A stretch of 64,000 bases of DNA from Idiomarina baltica OS145 (GCF_000152885.1 NZ_CH672407.1:126411-190410); one strand, 5' to 3'. Positions 8,780 to 17,679 are shown, counted from the stretch's first letter. Notes: a model not told the origin generated them from the sequence alone. A program made the numbers and translations.

Positions 8780-9526
8780 ATGAGTCAATCAATTAAAAAA
8801 GCCACGCTTTACAGAATGTCGACACCTGACCACCAATGCCCTTTCGGTTTAAAAACCCGGCACTTACTTAAAGCCAACGGTTACGATGTGGACGACAACC
8901 TACTGGAAAGCCGCGAGGAAACCGACATATTCAAGGAAAAACACAACGTCGATACCACTCCACAAGTGTTTATTGGTGATGAACGCATCGGTGGGTACGA
9001 AGAGGTTCGAGCCTTTCTTGGAAAACCTCTTCCTGACCCTGACGCAACCAGTTACCGACCCGTTATTGCATTATTTATTATGACAGCGCTCCTCTCCGTA
9101 GCCACGTCGTGGTTGTCTTTTGGTCGCGCATTTACCGGACAAACCATCGAGTGGTTCATCAGTTTCTCGATGGTGGTTCTGGCCTTGCTCAAACTCCAGG
9201 ACGTAGAGAAATTCTCTACCATGTTTCTCAACTACGATCTTCTCGCCAAAAAATGGGTGCCTTATGGCCGTGTTTACCCCTACGCCGAAGGCTTGGCGGG
9301 TCTGTTAATGGCAGCGGAATTTGCTCATGTCATTTCCATCCCTATTGCGTTATTCATAGGCATCGTGGGTTCTGTCTCCGTTTTTAAAGCCGTTTATGTC
9401 GACAAACGTGAGCTAAAATGTGCCTGTGTCGGTGGCTCAAGTAATGTGCCGTTAGGCTTCATTTCGCTCACTGAAAACCTCATGATGGTCGCTATGGCTA
9501 TCTGGATGTTTTTTACAATGAACTAG
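8780..9526 (+). CDS. Glutaredoxin domain fused to a MauE/DoxX-like membrane domain
   Basis: A 248-residue protein. Residues 1-75 are a glutaredoxin-like fold with a monothiol CPFG active site (HQCPFG, Cys near 20) and the cis-Pro loop TTPQVFIG. Residues about 90-248 have four membrane helices of the MauE/DoxX redox-membrane class, with a Cys pair KCACVGG between helices 3 and 4. I chose the ATG at 8780 because AAGGA at 8767-8771 sits 8 bases before it. Such fusions occur in copper-resistance clusters and probably move thiol electrons across the inner membrane, possibly for periplasmic Cys-rich proteins such as CopG or the small LFRPPI proteins. That partnership is inference. Confidence 0.75.
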   Translation: MSQSIKKATLYRMSTPDHQCPFGLKTRHLLKANGYDVDDNLLESREETDIFKEKHNVDTTPQVFIGDERIGGYEEVRAFLGKPLPDPDATSYRPVIALFIMTALLSVATSWLSFGRAFTGQTIEWFISFSMVVLALLKLQDVEKFSTMFLNYDLLAKKWVPYGRVYPYAEGLAGLLMAAEFAHVISIPIALFIGIVGSVSVFKAVYVDKRELKCACVGGSSNVPLGFISLTENLMMVAMAIWMFFTMN

Positions 9527-9551
9527 AAAAGGAGCGCTATGCGCTCTTTTT
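9527..9551. terminator. Bidirectional intrinsic terminator
   Basis: AAAAG then GAGCGC-TAT-GCGCTC (9532-9546) followed by TTTTT. It lies between the convergent glutaredoxin-MauE gene and the permease at the end of the cop operon, and can serve both strands. Confidence 0.75.
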
Positions 9552-9552
9552 C

Positions 9553-10863
9553 TTAACGCTTTTTACGTAAAAACAAAATCTCACCAGCGGCAATCAATGC
9601 CATACCGATAAGAGACGCCCAAATAACCTGCGGATCGCTTGTCCATTTCACCCATATAAAAGCGGCTAAAACGATGACATCTAGCGTGATTGCGCTGACA
9701 AGTATGTAAATATTGGCATTCACTTTTTGTCTAAGATGTCTCAATACCCCCCAGTGGATCGCAATGTCCATAACGATATAAAAAATAGCACCAAGCGAAG
9801 CGATTCGGCTCAAATCGAAAAAAGCAGCTAAGACCATAGCCATCACGATAGTGTAAACCAGTGTGTGCTTCTGAATGGAACCTGGCATCCCAAAATGACT
9901 GTGTGGCACAAGTTTCATATTGGTCAACATAGCCAACATTCTCGAGACGGCAAACGCGCTCGCGATCACACCGGATACCGTTGCGACAATTGCAAAAGCG
10001 ACCGTTACCCAAAGTCCAGTCTCGCCATAGACGGGTCTGGCAGCTTCAGCAAGCGCATAATCTTTCGCTTTCACAATCTCATCTATGGACAGGCTCGAGC
10101 CAACCGCCAGAGTGACCAGAACATATATTAACGCGCAGATAATCAACGAAATAATAATGGCACGCCCGACATTTTTCTTGGGCTCAACAATTTCACCGCC
10201 ACTATTGGTTATTGTTGTAAACCCTTTGTACGCAAGTATGCTTAAAGCAATCCCCGCTAAAATACCGCCGCCGGTAGCTTCTTCTGGAATAGCCGATATC
10301 GATTCAAACTGAATGCCTGAGGCCCACAAACCACCAGCCGCTAAAATCACCAATCCTAAAGCCTTAACAAAGGCCATAAAAAACGAGAACGTTTGAATAA
10401 ACTGATTACTCAAAATATTGATAAAAAACGCAAAGACCAGCAAACCAACCGCCAACAACGGGACAAGCCACTGCGCTTCAAAAGAAATTAATTGGCTGGT
10501 ATAGGACGCAAATGTCCGAGCGACTAAACTTTCATTAATCACCATAGAAAAGTACATCAAGAGTGCGAATATCGCCGTCACACTTCCTTTTCCATAAGCT
10601 TTACTGAGGAACATCGCAATACCGCCCGCTGACGGATAGGCTTTCGCCAACTTAACGTAAGAGTAAGCGCTAAAGCCGGCAATGATACCGCCGCACACAA
10701 ACGCCAGGACAAACCACTCTCTTGCCAGCTGAGCAACTTGTCCGGTCAGTGCAAAAATACCAGCGCCAATCATCACACCAGTCCCCAGCGACACCGCCCC
10801 CCAAAGACTCAGGCTGCTTTTCTGATAATCCTGATGTCCGTGTTCATGATCGTGTTCTGCCAT
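9553..10863 (-). CDS. APC-superfamily amino-acid permease at the end of the copper operon
   Basis: A 436-residue, about 12-helix transporter. The first helix carries the APC signature GTGVMIGAGIFALTG; other blocks are PSAGGIAMFLSKAYG and the internal GGEIVEPKKNVGRA. The N-terminus is His-rich (MAEHDHEHGHQD), unusual for an amino-acid permease and a possible cytoplasmic metal-binding tail. It is the last gene of the cop operon, 21 bp after the NTF2-like gene. Known family members exchange or import amino acids. In this context it might supply a copper-chelating or thiol amino acid, or transport a metal complex, but nothing in the sequence decides this. Confidence 0.7.
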   Translation of the reverse strand: MAEHDHEHGHQDYQKSSLSLWGAVSLGTGVMIGAGIFALTGQVAQLAREWFVLAFVCGGIIAGFSAYSYVKLAKAYPSAGGIAMFLSKAYGKGSVTAIFALLMYFSMVINESLVARTFASYTSQLISFEAQWLVPLLAVGLLVFAFFINILSNQFIQTFSFFMAFVKALGLVILAAGGLWASGIQFESISAIPEEATGGGILAGIALSILAYKGFTTITNSGGEIVEPKKNVGRAIIISLIICALIYVLVTLAVGSSLSIDEIVKAKDYALAEAARPVYGETGLWVTVAFAIVATVSGVIASAFAVSRMLAMLTNMKLVPHSHFGMPGSIQKHTLVYTIVMAMVLAAFFDLSRIASLGAIFYIVMDIAIHWGVLRHLRQKVNANIYILVSAITLDVIVLAAFIWVKWTSDPQVIWASLIGMALIAAGEILFLRKKR

Positions 10864-10884
10864 AATCAGCTCCTGTGATTGAAC

Positions 10885-11319
10885 TCAGTTGGACCAATGG
10901 ATCCGGATAATTTTCCAGCCAGACTCAGTCGTATTTGATACGGTTACGGTTTCATTCATCGTTAAATCAACCTCACGCCCGTTATACTCCCCGGAAACGC
11001 TATACCGAGAAGTGATCACAGCAAGGCCATCGGCTTCTTGTACTGTCCTTTCAAGCAACTGTGAAGGAACCGCCTGGCTAAACTTAATATCTGACTTAAG
11101 GTGATGAGCACTGTACTCGGCCAAGGATCGTTCAACACCACCACCTTCAAAGATAAACACATCATTGGAAAGCACATCTTTAACGACTTCCGTGTCACCT
11201 TCAGTCAAAGCCGTTCGAAACCTATCAAGCACAACTGTCGGTTCAGATACTTCCTCGGCACTACTAGGCGCTGAAATAAACAGCACCGAAACCATAAAAA
11301 CACTCATGAATAATTTCAT
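10885..11319 (-). CDS. Exported NTF2-like (DUF4440/SnoaL-type) protein
   Basis: A 144-residue protein with a signal peptide (MKLFMSVFMVSVLFISAPSSAEE) and an NTF2-like fold pattern: helix VLDRFRTALTEGDTEVVKDVL, then DVFIFEGGG, the conserved SLAEYSAHHL, and a terminal strand GWKIIRIHWSN. Members of this fold are often binding or scaffolding proteins. It is encoded between CopD and the permease with short gaps (17 and 21 bp), so it belongs to the copper operon. The His pair in SAHHLKSD could bind copper, but no motif proves it. Confidence 0.65.
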   Translation of the reverse strand: MKLFMSVFMVSVLFISAPSSAEEVSEPTVVLDRFRTALTEGDTEVVKDVLSNDVFIFEGGGVERSLAEYSAHHLKSDIKFSQAVPSQLLERTVQEADGLAVITSRYSVSGEYNGREVDLTMNETVTVSNTTESGWKIIRIHWSN

Positions 11320-11336
11320 TCTTATTATTCCTTACA

Positions 11337-12185
11337 TTAACTAGGGGAAAACGCGCTGCTTAACGCAGAGGCCAGGGTAAAAATAGTGACAGCCAATACC
11401 ATTTCCGCCGTTATGGAGTTTTTGAGTCGCTTGGCGGCCGCGTTATCATTTAATTGCGGTACGAACTTTAATTTATGCAATGCGGCAACAAGGAGAATCA
11501 GCGCCACAAACACAAGTTTCGCTAGTAGTACCGTGTCATACGACGTAAGCGGCAGCTCTGGCATCCATCGCCCTGTTGCACTACGATACATAACCAAGCC
11601 CGCAATAAGGAGTATTGGAACCGCTGCAGACATATGCACACCAAAACGCTCCATAATGGCTTTCGCTTTAGCAAGCGGTACCGACGTTGCCAGCTTTCGC
11701 AATGAGTTAAGACTGCCGAACCAAACCCAAGCGACTAACAAGTGTGTTAAAAGCGCTAGCTTTCCCCACCAGACGGCGTCACTGCCGTGACCAATACTTA
11801 AAAAGCTCCATCCCATGAGTCCAATGGCGACAACATATAGCACCCACTTTATACGTTTTAGCTTAACAACGGAGTAAACAATCCAAGCAATAGCAACCGC
11901 TATCTGAAGTTGGATGAACAACCCAACAGGGCCGGTCCATATAAACTGCATGTAGGTCGTGTCAATCATGCCGGCAAAGCCTTCAGCAGCAAAACTACCG
12001 ACTTTCAGAAAAAAATACAGAAGGCTTGCCAGTAATAGAAGCAACGCAACAAGGCTATTCTTTCGTTCAGACTGCTTTTTTAAACCGGACAAATAAACGA
12101 TATAAGGCGAGGCAGTCATCACCGCGTTAAGCCAGAATATAAAGGCCAACGTTAAAACGCTGGCCACACTCCAAAGGGTCATCAT
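11337..12185 (-). CDS. copD: Copper-resistance membrane protein CopD
   Basis: A 282-residue polytopic protein of the CopD family with about eight helices. Family blocks include TYMQFIWTGPVGLFIQLQIAVA, GHGSDAVWWGKLALLTHLLVAWVWFGSL and the late LTSYDTVLLAKLVFVALILLVAALHKLKFVPQ. CopD works with periplasmic CopC in copper uptake or delivery across the inner membrane. The start overlaps the copC stop by 4 bp (ATGA), so translation is coupled. Identification rests on the family pattern plus the CopC partner. Confidence 0.88.
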   Translation of the reverse strand: MMTLWSVASVLTLAFIFWLNAVMTASPYIVYLSGLKKQSERKNSLVALLLLLASLLYFFLKVGSFAAEGFAGMIDTTYMQFIWTGPVGLFIQLQIAVAIAWIVYSVVKLKRIKWVLYVVAIGLMGWSFLSIGHGSDAVWWGKLALLTHLLVAWVWFGSLNSLRKLATSVPLAKAKAIMERFGVHMSAAVPILLIAGLVMYRSATGRWMPELPLTSYDTVLLAKLVFVALILLVAALHKLKFVPQLNDNAAAKRLKNSITAEMVLAVTIFTLASALSSAFSPS

Positions 12186-12532
12186 TTCACCTCAAAGCTA
12201 AAATCACCCGATATTTTATGACTGTCCCCACCCATTGCCGTCCAATAAACCGTATAACCACCTGACGCCAAATTGTTTTTAACAGCAATTTCGTACGCTG
12301 CTTTGGGAGTCATGCTCATCGAAAAGTCCAGCGGATGCATTTTACCGTCATCTGAGTGCAGCATAATTTTAGCCAGACGAACATCACCGGAAAAATTCAT
12401 CGTAATTTCCGTAGGTGACTCGGACAAAGTAGCACCGTCCTCCGGGCTACTGGATGTTAGGCCGACGTGAGCGCTGGCCCATGCACTAAAAAATAACGCG
12501 GTACCGAAGGCTAATTTAAGTACGTTTTTCAT
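12182..12532 (-). CDS. copC: Periplasmic copper-binding protein CopC
   Basis: A 116-residue CopC-type protein. The signal peptide ends ASA, so the mature protein begins with His (HVGLTSSSPEDG), matching the N-terminal His brace of CopC. The late GDSHKISGDFSFEV block supplies the second conserved His. I chose the ATG at 12532 rather than an upstream codon because GAGGAA lies 6-7 bases before it and it gives a normal signal peptide. Its stop overlaps the copD start. Confidence 0.9.
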   Translation of the reverse strand: MKNVLKLAFGTALFFSAWASAHVGLTSSSPEDGATLSESPTEITMNFSGDVRLAKIMLHSDDGKMHPLDFSMSMTPKAAYEIAVKNNLASGGYTVYWTAMGGDSHKISGDFSFEVK

Positions 12533-12559
12533 GTTGTTTCCTCTTTGTTTTATTATCAA

Positions 12560-13303
12560 TTAAAACCAAACTCTGGCCCCAAGGACCACGCCTGTTTCTG
12601 TGGTGTCTTCACCCATTCGTTTCATTTCATCTGCCGTATTTCCTAACGCCCCGTTCCAATACACACCAATGTAAGGGGCAAATTCACGACTTATTTCATG
12701 GCGATATCGCAACCCCACGCGCAAGTTGCTCAAGCCACTTTGCCGTTCATATTTGTCTGAGTCTGTCAGGTTGGCTGTTAACTCAATGCGAGGTTGTAAG
12801 TACGAGGTTTGTGTTAACTGCCACTCGTACTCGGTTTCGCTAACAAATTGGACATCGCCTTCTTCGTTCATCATCAAAGAATTATCCATTTCAAACCAGT
12901 ACGGCGCCAAACCCATAAAACTTAAGACCGCATAGTTTTCCATCGAGGCATCCGACGATAAGCTGCCTCGCGTACCGATACCGGCCTGAAACGACCAATA
13001 CGGAGACACCAGATACCCATACAGCAGTTCGGCACTTTCTAAGTCAGTGGGCTCACCGTCGTCTTGAACATTCTCCCCTTCACTCTTGAAAACAGCTCGG
13101 TGATAGTCACCGCCATACCAAGCAATCATGTCCCAGACGGCTAGGTTCTCTTCCTCGTTGGTTCGCGTTAACTCCAACCGATCGAACAGTACTTGCCCGG
13201 TGTAATATTCTTTGACGGGTTCAGGCCAGTCCTCTTTCGCATGTCCGGCGACTGCTAAACCTGGCAACAACGCCGCACCCACTAATAATGATTTACCGTA
13301 CAT
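12560..13303 (-). CDS. copB: Outer-membrane copper-resistance protein CopB
   Basis: A 247-residue CopB: signal peptide (LLVGAALLPGLAVAGHA) and an outer-membrane beta-barrel with family blocks DRLELTRTNEEENLAVWDMIAWYGGDYHR, YLVSPYWSFQAGIGTRG and a terminal GARVWF. The ATG at 13303 follows a strong RBS, AAGGAGG, so I reject the longer frame that reaches back into copA. It lacks the Met-rich repeats before the barrel seen in many CopB proteins. It lies 11 bp after copA. CopB is thought to work with CopA in outer copper sequestration or export. Confidence 0.88.
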   Translation of the reverse strand: MYGKSLLVGAALLPGLAVAGHAKEDWPEPVKEYYTGQVLFDRLELTRTNEEENLAVWDMIAWYGGDYHRAVFKSEGENVQDDGEPTDLESAELLYGYLVSPYWSFQAGIGTRGSLSSDASMENYAVLSFMGLAPYWFEMDNSLMMNEEGDVQFVSETEYEWQLTQTSYLQPRIELTANLTDSDKYERQSGLSNLRVGLRYRHEISREFAPYIGVYWNGALGNTADEMKRMGEDTTETGVVLGARVWF

Positions 13304-13314
13304 AATAGTCCTCC

Positions 13315-15078
13315 TTATGCGACATTGACCACACGGAACATACCCGCTTTCATGTGATACAACAGGTGACAGTGGAACGCCCAACTACCCGGCGCGTCTG
13401 CCGTTATCAATAACGACACTTTTTCGCTCGGCTTCAGGCTAATCGTATGTTTGCGTGGGCGTGGATACTGTCCGTTTTCAAGTTCCATCCACATACCGTG
13501 TAGGTGTATGGGGTGGTCCATCATCGTATCGTTTACCATCACCAACCTCAGTCGTTCTCCATGATGAAACTGAACTGGGCCATCCACCTCGGTAAACTTC
13601 TTCCCGTCGAAAGACCACATGTAACGCTCCATATTACCCGTTAAGTGCAGCTCTATCTGTCGCTCAGGCTCTCGCGTATCCGGCCATTCATGCGCGCCGA
13701 TCAAGTCGGTATACACCAACACTTTATGATCAACGTCTTCCAATCCAATCCCGGGTTCATGCAAACGGCTTATCGGATTAGTAGCAATCATAGCCGCCCC
13801 GGCGCCATGTCCGGATTCACGGTGTTTGATTTTAATGTTTTCGACCGGGAGCTCTTTTTTGTGTGTCATTTTATGCGTCATATGGCTGTTATTGCCGCCC
13901 ATATGCTTCATATTCATGCTATTGCCTTTCATATCACCAGACATTGCCATCGCTCCCATGCCCATAGCGGCCATGCCTCGCTCAGGAGCTTGCCGTAGTT
14001 CAGGCACTTCAGCCTCAAGACCAAGTTCTGGCGTTAATGTTCCTCTGACATAACCACTTCGATCAAAGCTCTCAGCATAAATAGTGTAAGGCTTGTTTTG
14101 CTTAGGCTGGACAATTACATCGTAGGTTTCCGCCACACCAATGCGGAACTCGTCAACTGGCACTGGCTTCACAGGCTGCCCGTCAGCGGCCACAACCGTC
14201 ATCTCCAATCCAGGGATTCTCACGTCGAAGAAACTCATTGCCGAACCGTTAATGATACGAAGGCGTACTTTTTCACCAGGCTTAAACAATGCTGACCAGT
14301 TCATTGCTGAATCGCGACCATTCATCAGGTAGGTATAAGTACTGCCCGTCACATCCGCAATATCACGGGGGCTCATTCGCATTTGCCCCCACATTTCTCG
14401 TTGCTTCCAGGTTTTCTCTAACCCTTGCTGTCGCACGTCCTCGAAGGTCTCAAATATCGTACGTTTTTGATAGTTATAGTACCCCTCCGCAACTTTCAAG
14501 TTACGAAACACGGTATCCGGATCTTCGAATGTCCAGTCGCTGAGAATAATGGTATGTTCTCGATCAGCACCAATGTCTCCGTCTTTGGGTTCAATCACTA
14601 ACGGCCCCAGGTGTCCCAGTTGCTCCTGCAAACCGGAATGGCTGTGATACCAATAAGTTCCGTTTTGCTCGACATCGTAGCGGTACTTGAACGTTCGTCC
14701 TGGCTTTATCCCTTCGAAAGATACGCCTGGCACACCATCCATGTTCTCGGGCAATATAATTCCGTGCCAGTGAATTGATGTGTCTTCCGACAACCGGTTA
14801 GTCACGTTTAACTTTGCTCGCTGCCCTTCTTTTAAACGAATCAAAGGGCCCGGCATTTGGCCATTGATGGTTATTGGTGTTCCTACTTTATTTCCCACGA
14901 GCAGTGGGGACTTTGCAATGGTGAGATCAATCTCATCGTTTGTCAGGATCTGATCTTTAAAACTGCGTCCCTGAGGAGCAGCCCAAGTTGGGGCTACTTT
15001 GGCGATTGCTAAAGCAGACGCCACAGTGAATGCAGATTTAATAAACTTTCGACGCCCTTTGTTAAACTCATTGCTCAT
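13315..15078 (-). CDS. copA: Tat-exported multicopper oxidase CopA
   Basis: A 587-residue periplasmic multicopper oxidase that oxidises Cu(I). A twin-arginine signal is present ([11 protein letters not shown], residues 8-18). Copper sites: HWHG at 103-106, WYHSHSG at 143-149, [11 protein letters not shown] and [13 protein letters not shown] near the C-terminus, the last being the T1/T2/T3 block with Met axial ligand. A Met/His-rich insertion at about 365-412 ([14 protein letters not shown], then MNMKHMGG) is typical of CopA/PcoA. The start overlaps the tatA stop by 11 bp, which couples synthesis of this Tat substrate to a Tat component. Confidence 0.95.
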   Translation of the reverse strand: MSNEFNKGRRKFIKSAFTVASALAIAKVAPTWAAPQGRSFKDQILTNDEIDLTIAKSPLLVGNKVGTPITINGQMPGPLIRLKEGQRAKLNVTNRLSEDTSIHWHGIILPENMDGVPGVSFEGIKPGRTFKYRYDVEQNGTYWYHSHSGLQEQLGHLGPLVIEPKDGDIGADREHTIILSDWTFEDPDTVFRNLKVAEGYYNYQKRTIFETFEDVRQQGLEKTWKQREMWGQMRMSPRDIADVTGSTYTYLMNGRDSAMNWSALFKPGEKVRLRIINGSAMSFFDVRIPGLEMTVVAADGQPVKPVPVDEFRIGVAETYDVIVQPKQNKPYTIYAESFDRSGYVRGTLTPELGLEAEVPELRQAPERGMAAMGMGAMAMSGDMKGNSMNMKHMGGNNSHMTHKMTHKKELPVENIKIKHRESGHGAGAAMIATNPISRLHEPGIGLEDVDHKVLVYTDLIGAHEWPDTREPERQIELHLTGNMERYMWSFDGKKFTEVDGPVQFHHGERLRLVMVNDTMMDHPIHLHGMWMELENGQYPRPRKHTISLKPSEKVSLLITADAPGSWAFHCHLLYHMKAGMFRVVNVA

Positions 15079-15286
15079 TATGACGCTCCTCTTTTGAGGT
15101 TAAATTTTGATGACGTTGAATGTCCTTTTCCCTATCAGACGGTTCATCAGTAATCGATGATTTAAACCCTTTTATCGCACTACCAAGATCGGATCCCAGG
15201 GTTCGTAGCTTTTTGCTACCAAAAAGAAGAATGACAATAACCAGTAAAACTCCTAACTGAACCATACTCATGCCGCCAAATCCCAT
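15068..15286 (-). CDS. tatA: TatA/E-like translocase component inside the copper operon
   Basis: A 72-residue TatA-family protein: short N-terminus, one helix ([23 protein letters not shown]), the hinge FGSKKL and an amphipathic helix ([14 protein letters not shown]), then a charged tail. TatA forms the pore of the twin-arginine pathway. It lies between copG (2-bp gap) and copA (11-bp overlap), the operon's evident Tat substrate. It is probably an accessory TatA serving CopA; the general tatABC genes are not in the window. Family identity is firm, dedication to CopA is inference. Confidence 0.85.
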   Translation of the reverse strand: MGFGGMSMVQLGVLLVIVILLFGSKKLRTLGSDLGSAIKGFKSSITDEPSDREKDIQRHQNLTSKEERHNEQ

Positions 15287-15288
15287 AG

Positions 15289-15780
15289 CTAAAGCCCTCC
15301 ATTTGAGAGTGCTTGCTGCTGCTCTAAACTTGCTATCTGCTGATAAGGTGTAATTGAACCGTCCTTTTTGATTTCATAGACCGTATACGGTTGAAACCGA
15401 GTACCCATTTCCATACCAACAGACCCTACCGGCATGCCAGGAACAGTTAATCCAATGCCATTTTCTGACTTTTTCCCAGCTAAATAATGAGAAACCAATG
15501 TAGGAGGAACGTGCCCCTCAAAGACATAGCCATTACTAGAAATAGCGGTATGACAGGATTGGACCTCGGCACTAATACCGGAGTCACGTTTTCGTTGGGT
15601 CAGGTTGTTCGGATGTTGTACGGACACACTAAAGCTATCGGGTAAAGCTTGTAACCACTTTTCACAGCAACCGCAGTTGGGATCTTTTAGAACGGTTAGT
15701 TGCTGCTCTTCTACATCGGTTGCAGATACAGACACGGAAAACAGCATCGCCAAAACAGCGATATTGCGTTTGATAGACAT
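15289..15780 (-). CDS. copG: CopG-like DUF411 periplasmic metal-binding protein
   Basis: A 163-residue DUF411 protein with a signal peptide ([14 protein letters not shown]). The thioredoxin-like core bears CGCCEKWL near residue 36, then [22 protein letters not shown] and the [15 protein letters not shown] block. CopG proteins of this family bind copper through paired cysteines and may change copper redox state in the periplasm. It is the second gene of the copper operon. The extra stretch [19 protein letters not shown] is also usual in the family. Confidence 0.85.
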   Translation of the reverse strand: MSIKRNIAVLAMLFSVSVSATDVEEQQLTVLKDPNCGCCEKWLQALPDSFSVSVQHPNNLTQRKRDSGISAEVQSCHTAISSNGYVFEGHVPPTLVSHYLAGKKSENGIGLTVPGMPVGSVGMEMGTRFQPYTVYEIKKDGSITPYQQIASLEQQQALSNGGL

Positions 15781-15846
15781 AATTATTCACCGATTAATAA
15801 GTTTTAAGGAAACACGCCGAGCGTGTGTTAAATTTCTAGTAACTTA

Positions 15847-16197
15847 TTAAGCGGTAATTATTGGGGGACGGAATAAATTAGACGCGTGTTTAGCACGAAT
15901 TGAGGTGTCGATGGGCGCATCGACTTTGGCACAGAGGTTAACTGCAGCGGCATTAACCGAAGAAGACTGTCCGACAAATAAAACCGAGCCGCCGGAGCAA
16001 TGCCGAATTGTCATGTCAGCACAGCACGAGTTGTGCTTTTGCTTCTCATGTTCGCAGTCGCTTACGTCTGCTTTTTGCATCATGCTGTGCTGCATTTGTC
16101 CTTTACCATGACATGCGTGAGCATCTGCCGTTTGCGAAAACGACATCGACACCAATAGCACTGTCATTAATAACAGAATTCGAATTAGCACGAGCAC
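15847..16197 (-). CDS. Small exported Cys/His-rich protein with LFRPPI tail (copy 2)
   Basis: A 116-residue protein: hydrophobic N-terminus (LIRILLLMTVLLVSMSFS), Met/His/Cys-rich middle (HACHGKGQMQHSMMQ, DCEHEKQKHNSCC, RHCSGGS) and tail LFRPPIITA. Compared with copy 1 (2756-3085) it keeps SFSQT near the signal, CC.D...RHC in the centre and DTSIRAKHxxxLFRPPI at the end. It is the first gene of the copper operon, 66 bp before copG. Function is unknown; the residues suggest periplasmic copper binding or sensing, comparable in position to CzcI or CopL-type leader proteins. Confidence 0.7.
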   Translation of the reverse strand: MLVLIRILLLMTVLLVSMSFSQTADAHACHGKGQMQHSMMQKADVSDCEHEKQKHNSCCADMTIRHCSGGSVLFVGQSSSVNAAAVNLCAKVDAPIDTSIRAKHASNLFRPPIITA

Positions 16198-16266
16198 CCT
16201 GCTTTTTGCAATTTAATAAACTTTAGTCTAACGTCATTTTAACGCATGTCAAATAAGGAGCAGATA

Positions 16267-16467
16267 ATGATGAATCACGAAATGTTCGCAGGTATGGGCT
16301 TTCTATGGATGCTGATTGTGGGAGCTATTTTTATTGTTCCCGCATGGCGTATCTGCCAACGAGTTGGCTACCCTGGTCCATTGGGTCTTCTGATTGTTAT
16401 CCCTATCGCAAATATCATTCTTCTTTACTTTATAGCGTTCGGCCCATGGAAAAATGTTGATAAATAG
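16267..16467 (+). CDS. Small two-helix inner-membrane protein, unknown function
   Basis: A 66-residue hydrophobic protein with two helices (FLWMLIVGAIFIVPAWRI and LGLLIVIPIANIILLYFIAF). I place the start at 16267: AAGGAG at 16255-16260 is 6 bases before it, whereas the upstream ATG at 16246 has no RBS. It is divergent from the copper operon and shares its 69-bp promoter gap. The pattern resembles short membrane proteins often annotated only as hypothetical; no motif gives a role. Confidence 0.6.
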   Translation: MMNHEMFAGMGFLWMLIVGAIFIVPAWRICQRVGYPGPLGLLIVIPIANIILLYFIAFGPWKNVDK

Positions 16468-16523
16468 CTAATTCACTTTAACCAAAGCAACAAGTATAGC
16501 TTTTCATCTCTGATCAGAAGCAC

Positions 16524-16531
16524 GAATTTAT
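16524..16531. repeat. Left target-site duplication of the ISL3-type element
   Basis: GAATTTAT immediately left of the element, identical to 19683-19690 on the right. The perfect 8-bp match fixes the insertion boundary. Confidence 0.9.
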
Positions 16532-16555
16532 GGGTATACGGATTTAATGGTTGAT
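16532..16555 (+). repeat. Left terminal inverted repeat of the element
   Basis: 24 bp beginning GGGTATACGG. It matches the reverse complement of 19659-19682 at 21 of 24 positions and abuts the left GAATTTAT duplication. Confidence 0.85.
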
Positions 16556-16576
16556 GGGGCACCTTCACCCCATCAA
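16551..16576. terminator. Inverted repeat at the 3' end of the transposase
   Basis: TTGATGGGG (16551-16559) and CCCCATCAA (16568-16576) form a perfect 9-bp stem with an 8-base loop, just downstream of the tnpA stop and overlapping the inner edge of the left repeat. It could end tnpA transcription or add a sub-terminal transposase site; there is no strong T-run. Confidence 0.4.
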
Positions 16577-16589
16577 TCTGATACCACCC

Positions 16590-17658
16590 TCAGATGGTTG
16601 ATAGATCGACTCCGTAGTTGAGTTCCTCTGCGAAGTCCGGCAGTCCGTAACCGATGGTTTTCTTGTAGAAAGGAGAGACCTTCGCAGTCGGTGCCTTCTT
16701 CTTGTGCTTCGTGGTGTAGAGCATTCGTGCCCGCATCACCTCGAAGGAGTAACCGCGCCCTTCACGGTTCTTGTCCTTGGCCAGTCGGTTGATGGACTCC
16801 GTGTAAGCGTTGGTGACGGGCATGTCCGTCTCGAAGTAGGTCATGGTCTCTTCGCGCCAGTTTCCCACTGCCCTGACCAGATCGCTCCAGACTTCCTTTT
16901 GGCCCTTCGGGATGGTGGCTATCCACTCGTCCAGGGCGGCTTCTGCCTGGAGCCGTGTGGTGGCGTCCCAGATGCCGTAGAAGCGCTCCTTGTGCTCGTA
17001 GGCGGCCAGCAGTTGCGGGAACGCGCCTGTCCAGGTCTCCATGATGAGGTGCTCCCGGTCTGAGACTTCGTGAGCGCGTTTCAGCAGGATTTTCCGGTCT
17101 CCCTTGAGAGTCCCCGGCTCTGGGACGGTTTCAGCTCCTTTCTGAGGCCCTTGCGCACCCTCTCTAGGGCATCGTTGGCCATGCGCACCACATGGAACTT
17201 ATCGACCACGATACGGGCCTGGGGCAGCACAGCCTTGACCGCTGCCCGGTAGGGGTTCCACATGTCCATGCTGACGATCTCGACCTCCTGCCGGTCTGTG
17301 CCGCCACAAAGGTGTAGGGGTGGTTGAAGGATTCCTTCTCCACGTATTCATGCAGCCGCAGCGTCATACGGAAGCCGTCCACCATCTCCGGTAGCTGGGG
17401 CCTGAAGGTTGTCTTGCAGGCCCGGCAGGTGTACCGGCGGCGGACCACCCAGAGGGTGACCCGCTTGCCGTGGATGGGCAGATCACGATAGGGAACATCA
17501 CGCTTGCCGAACCGCACGAACTCACCCTGCACTCCGCATTCTTCGCAGGCGATGGGATCGAGCACGTCCGCTTGGAAGTGCATGTCGTCGTCGGTGGTTT
17601 TGCAGCCCAGTACTTGGTATTGCGGCAGGTGAAGGATGTTGTCGGGAAGTTCGGTCAT
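16590..17658 (-). pseudogene. tnpA: Degenerate ISL3-family transposase (internal deletion plus frameshift)
   Basis: Three successive minus frames carry one ISL3 transposase. Frame 1, from 17658, has the N-terminal zinc-finger region (CEECGVQGEF, CRACKTTF) and ends its homology at FVAAQTG. Frame 2 resumes at VEIVSMDMWNPY (near 17280), the second Asp block, and continues to LKPSQSRG. Frame 3 resumes at LKGDRKILLKRAH (near 17110) and carries VTNAYTESINRLAK, the Glu block, to the stop. The stretch between AAQTG and VEIVS, which should hold the first catalytic Asp, is missing: about 220 bp, judged from the expected ~430-residue length. A one-base change near 17110-17120 causes the second shift. 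The enzyme cannot be functional as encoded. Confidence 0.85.
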
Positions 17659-17679
17659 GGTGTTGTATAGGCGAAGGTT

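Noticed and set aside
13304-13384. N-terminal extension of CopB (MGVPLSPVV…)
   Set aside because: It overlaps the end of copA, and the ATG at 13303 has a near-perfect RBS and yields a proper signal peptide.
16198-16266. Possible CopR/CueR operator in the gap before the copper operon
   Set aside because: GTCATTTTAACGCATGTC looks repeat-like but fits neither a CueR dyad nor a known cop box well enough to annotate.
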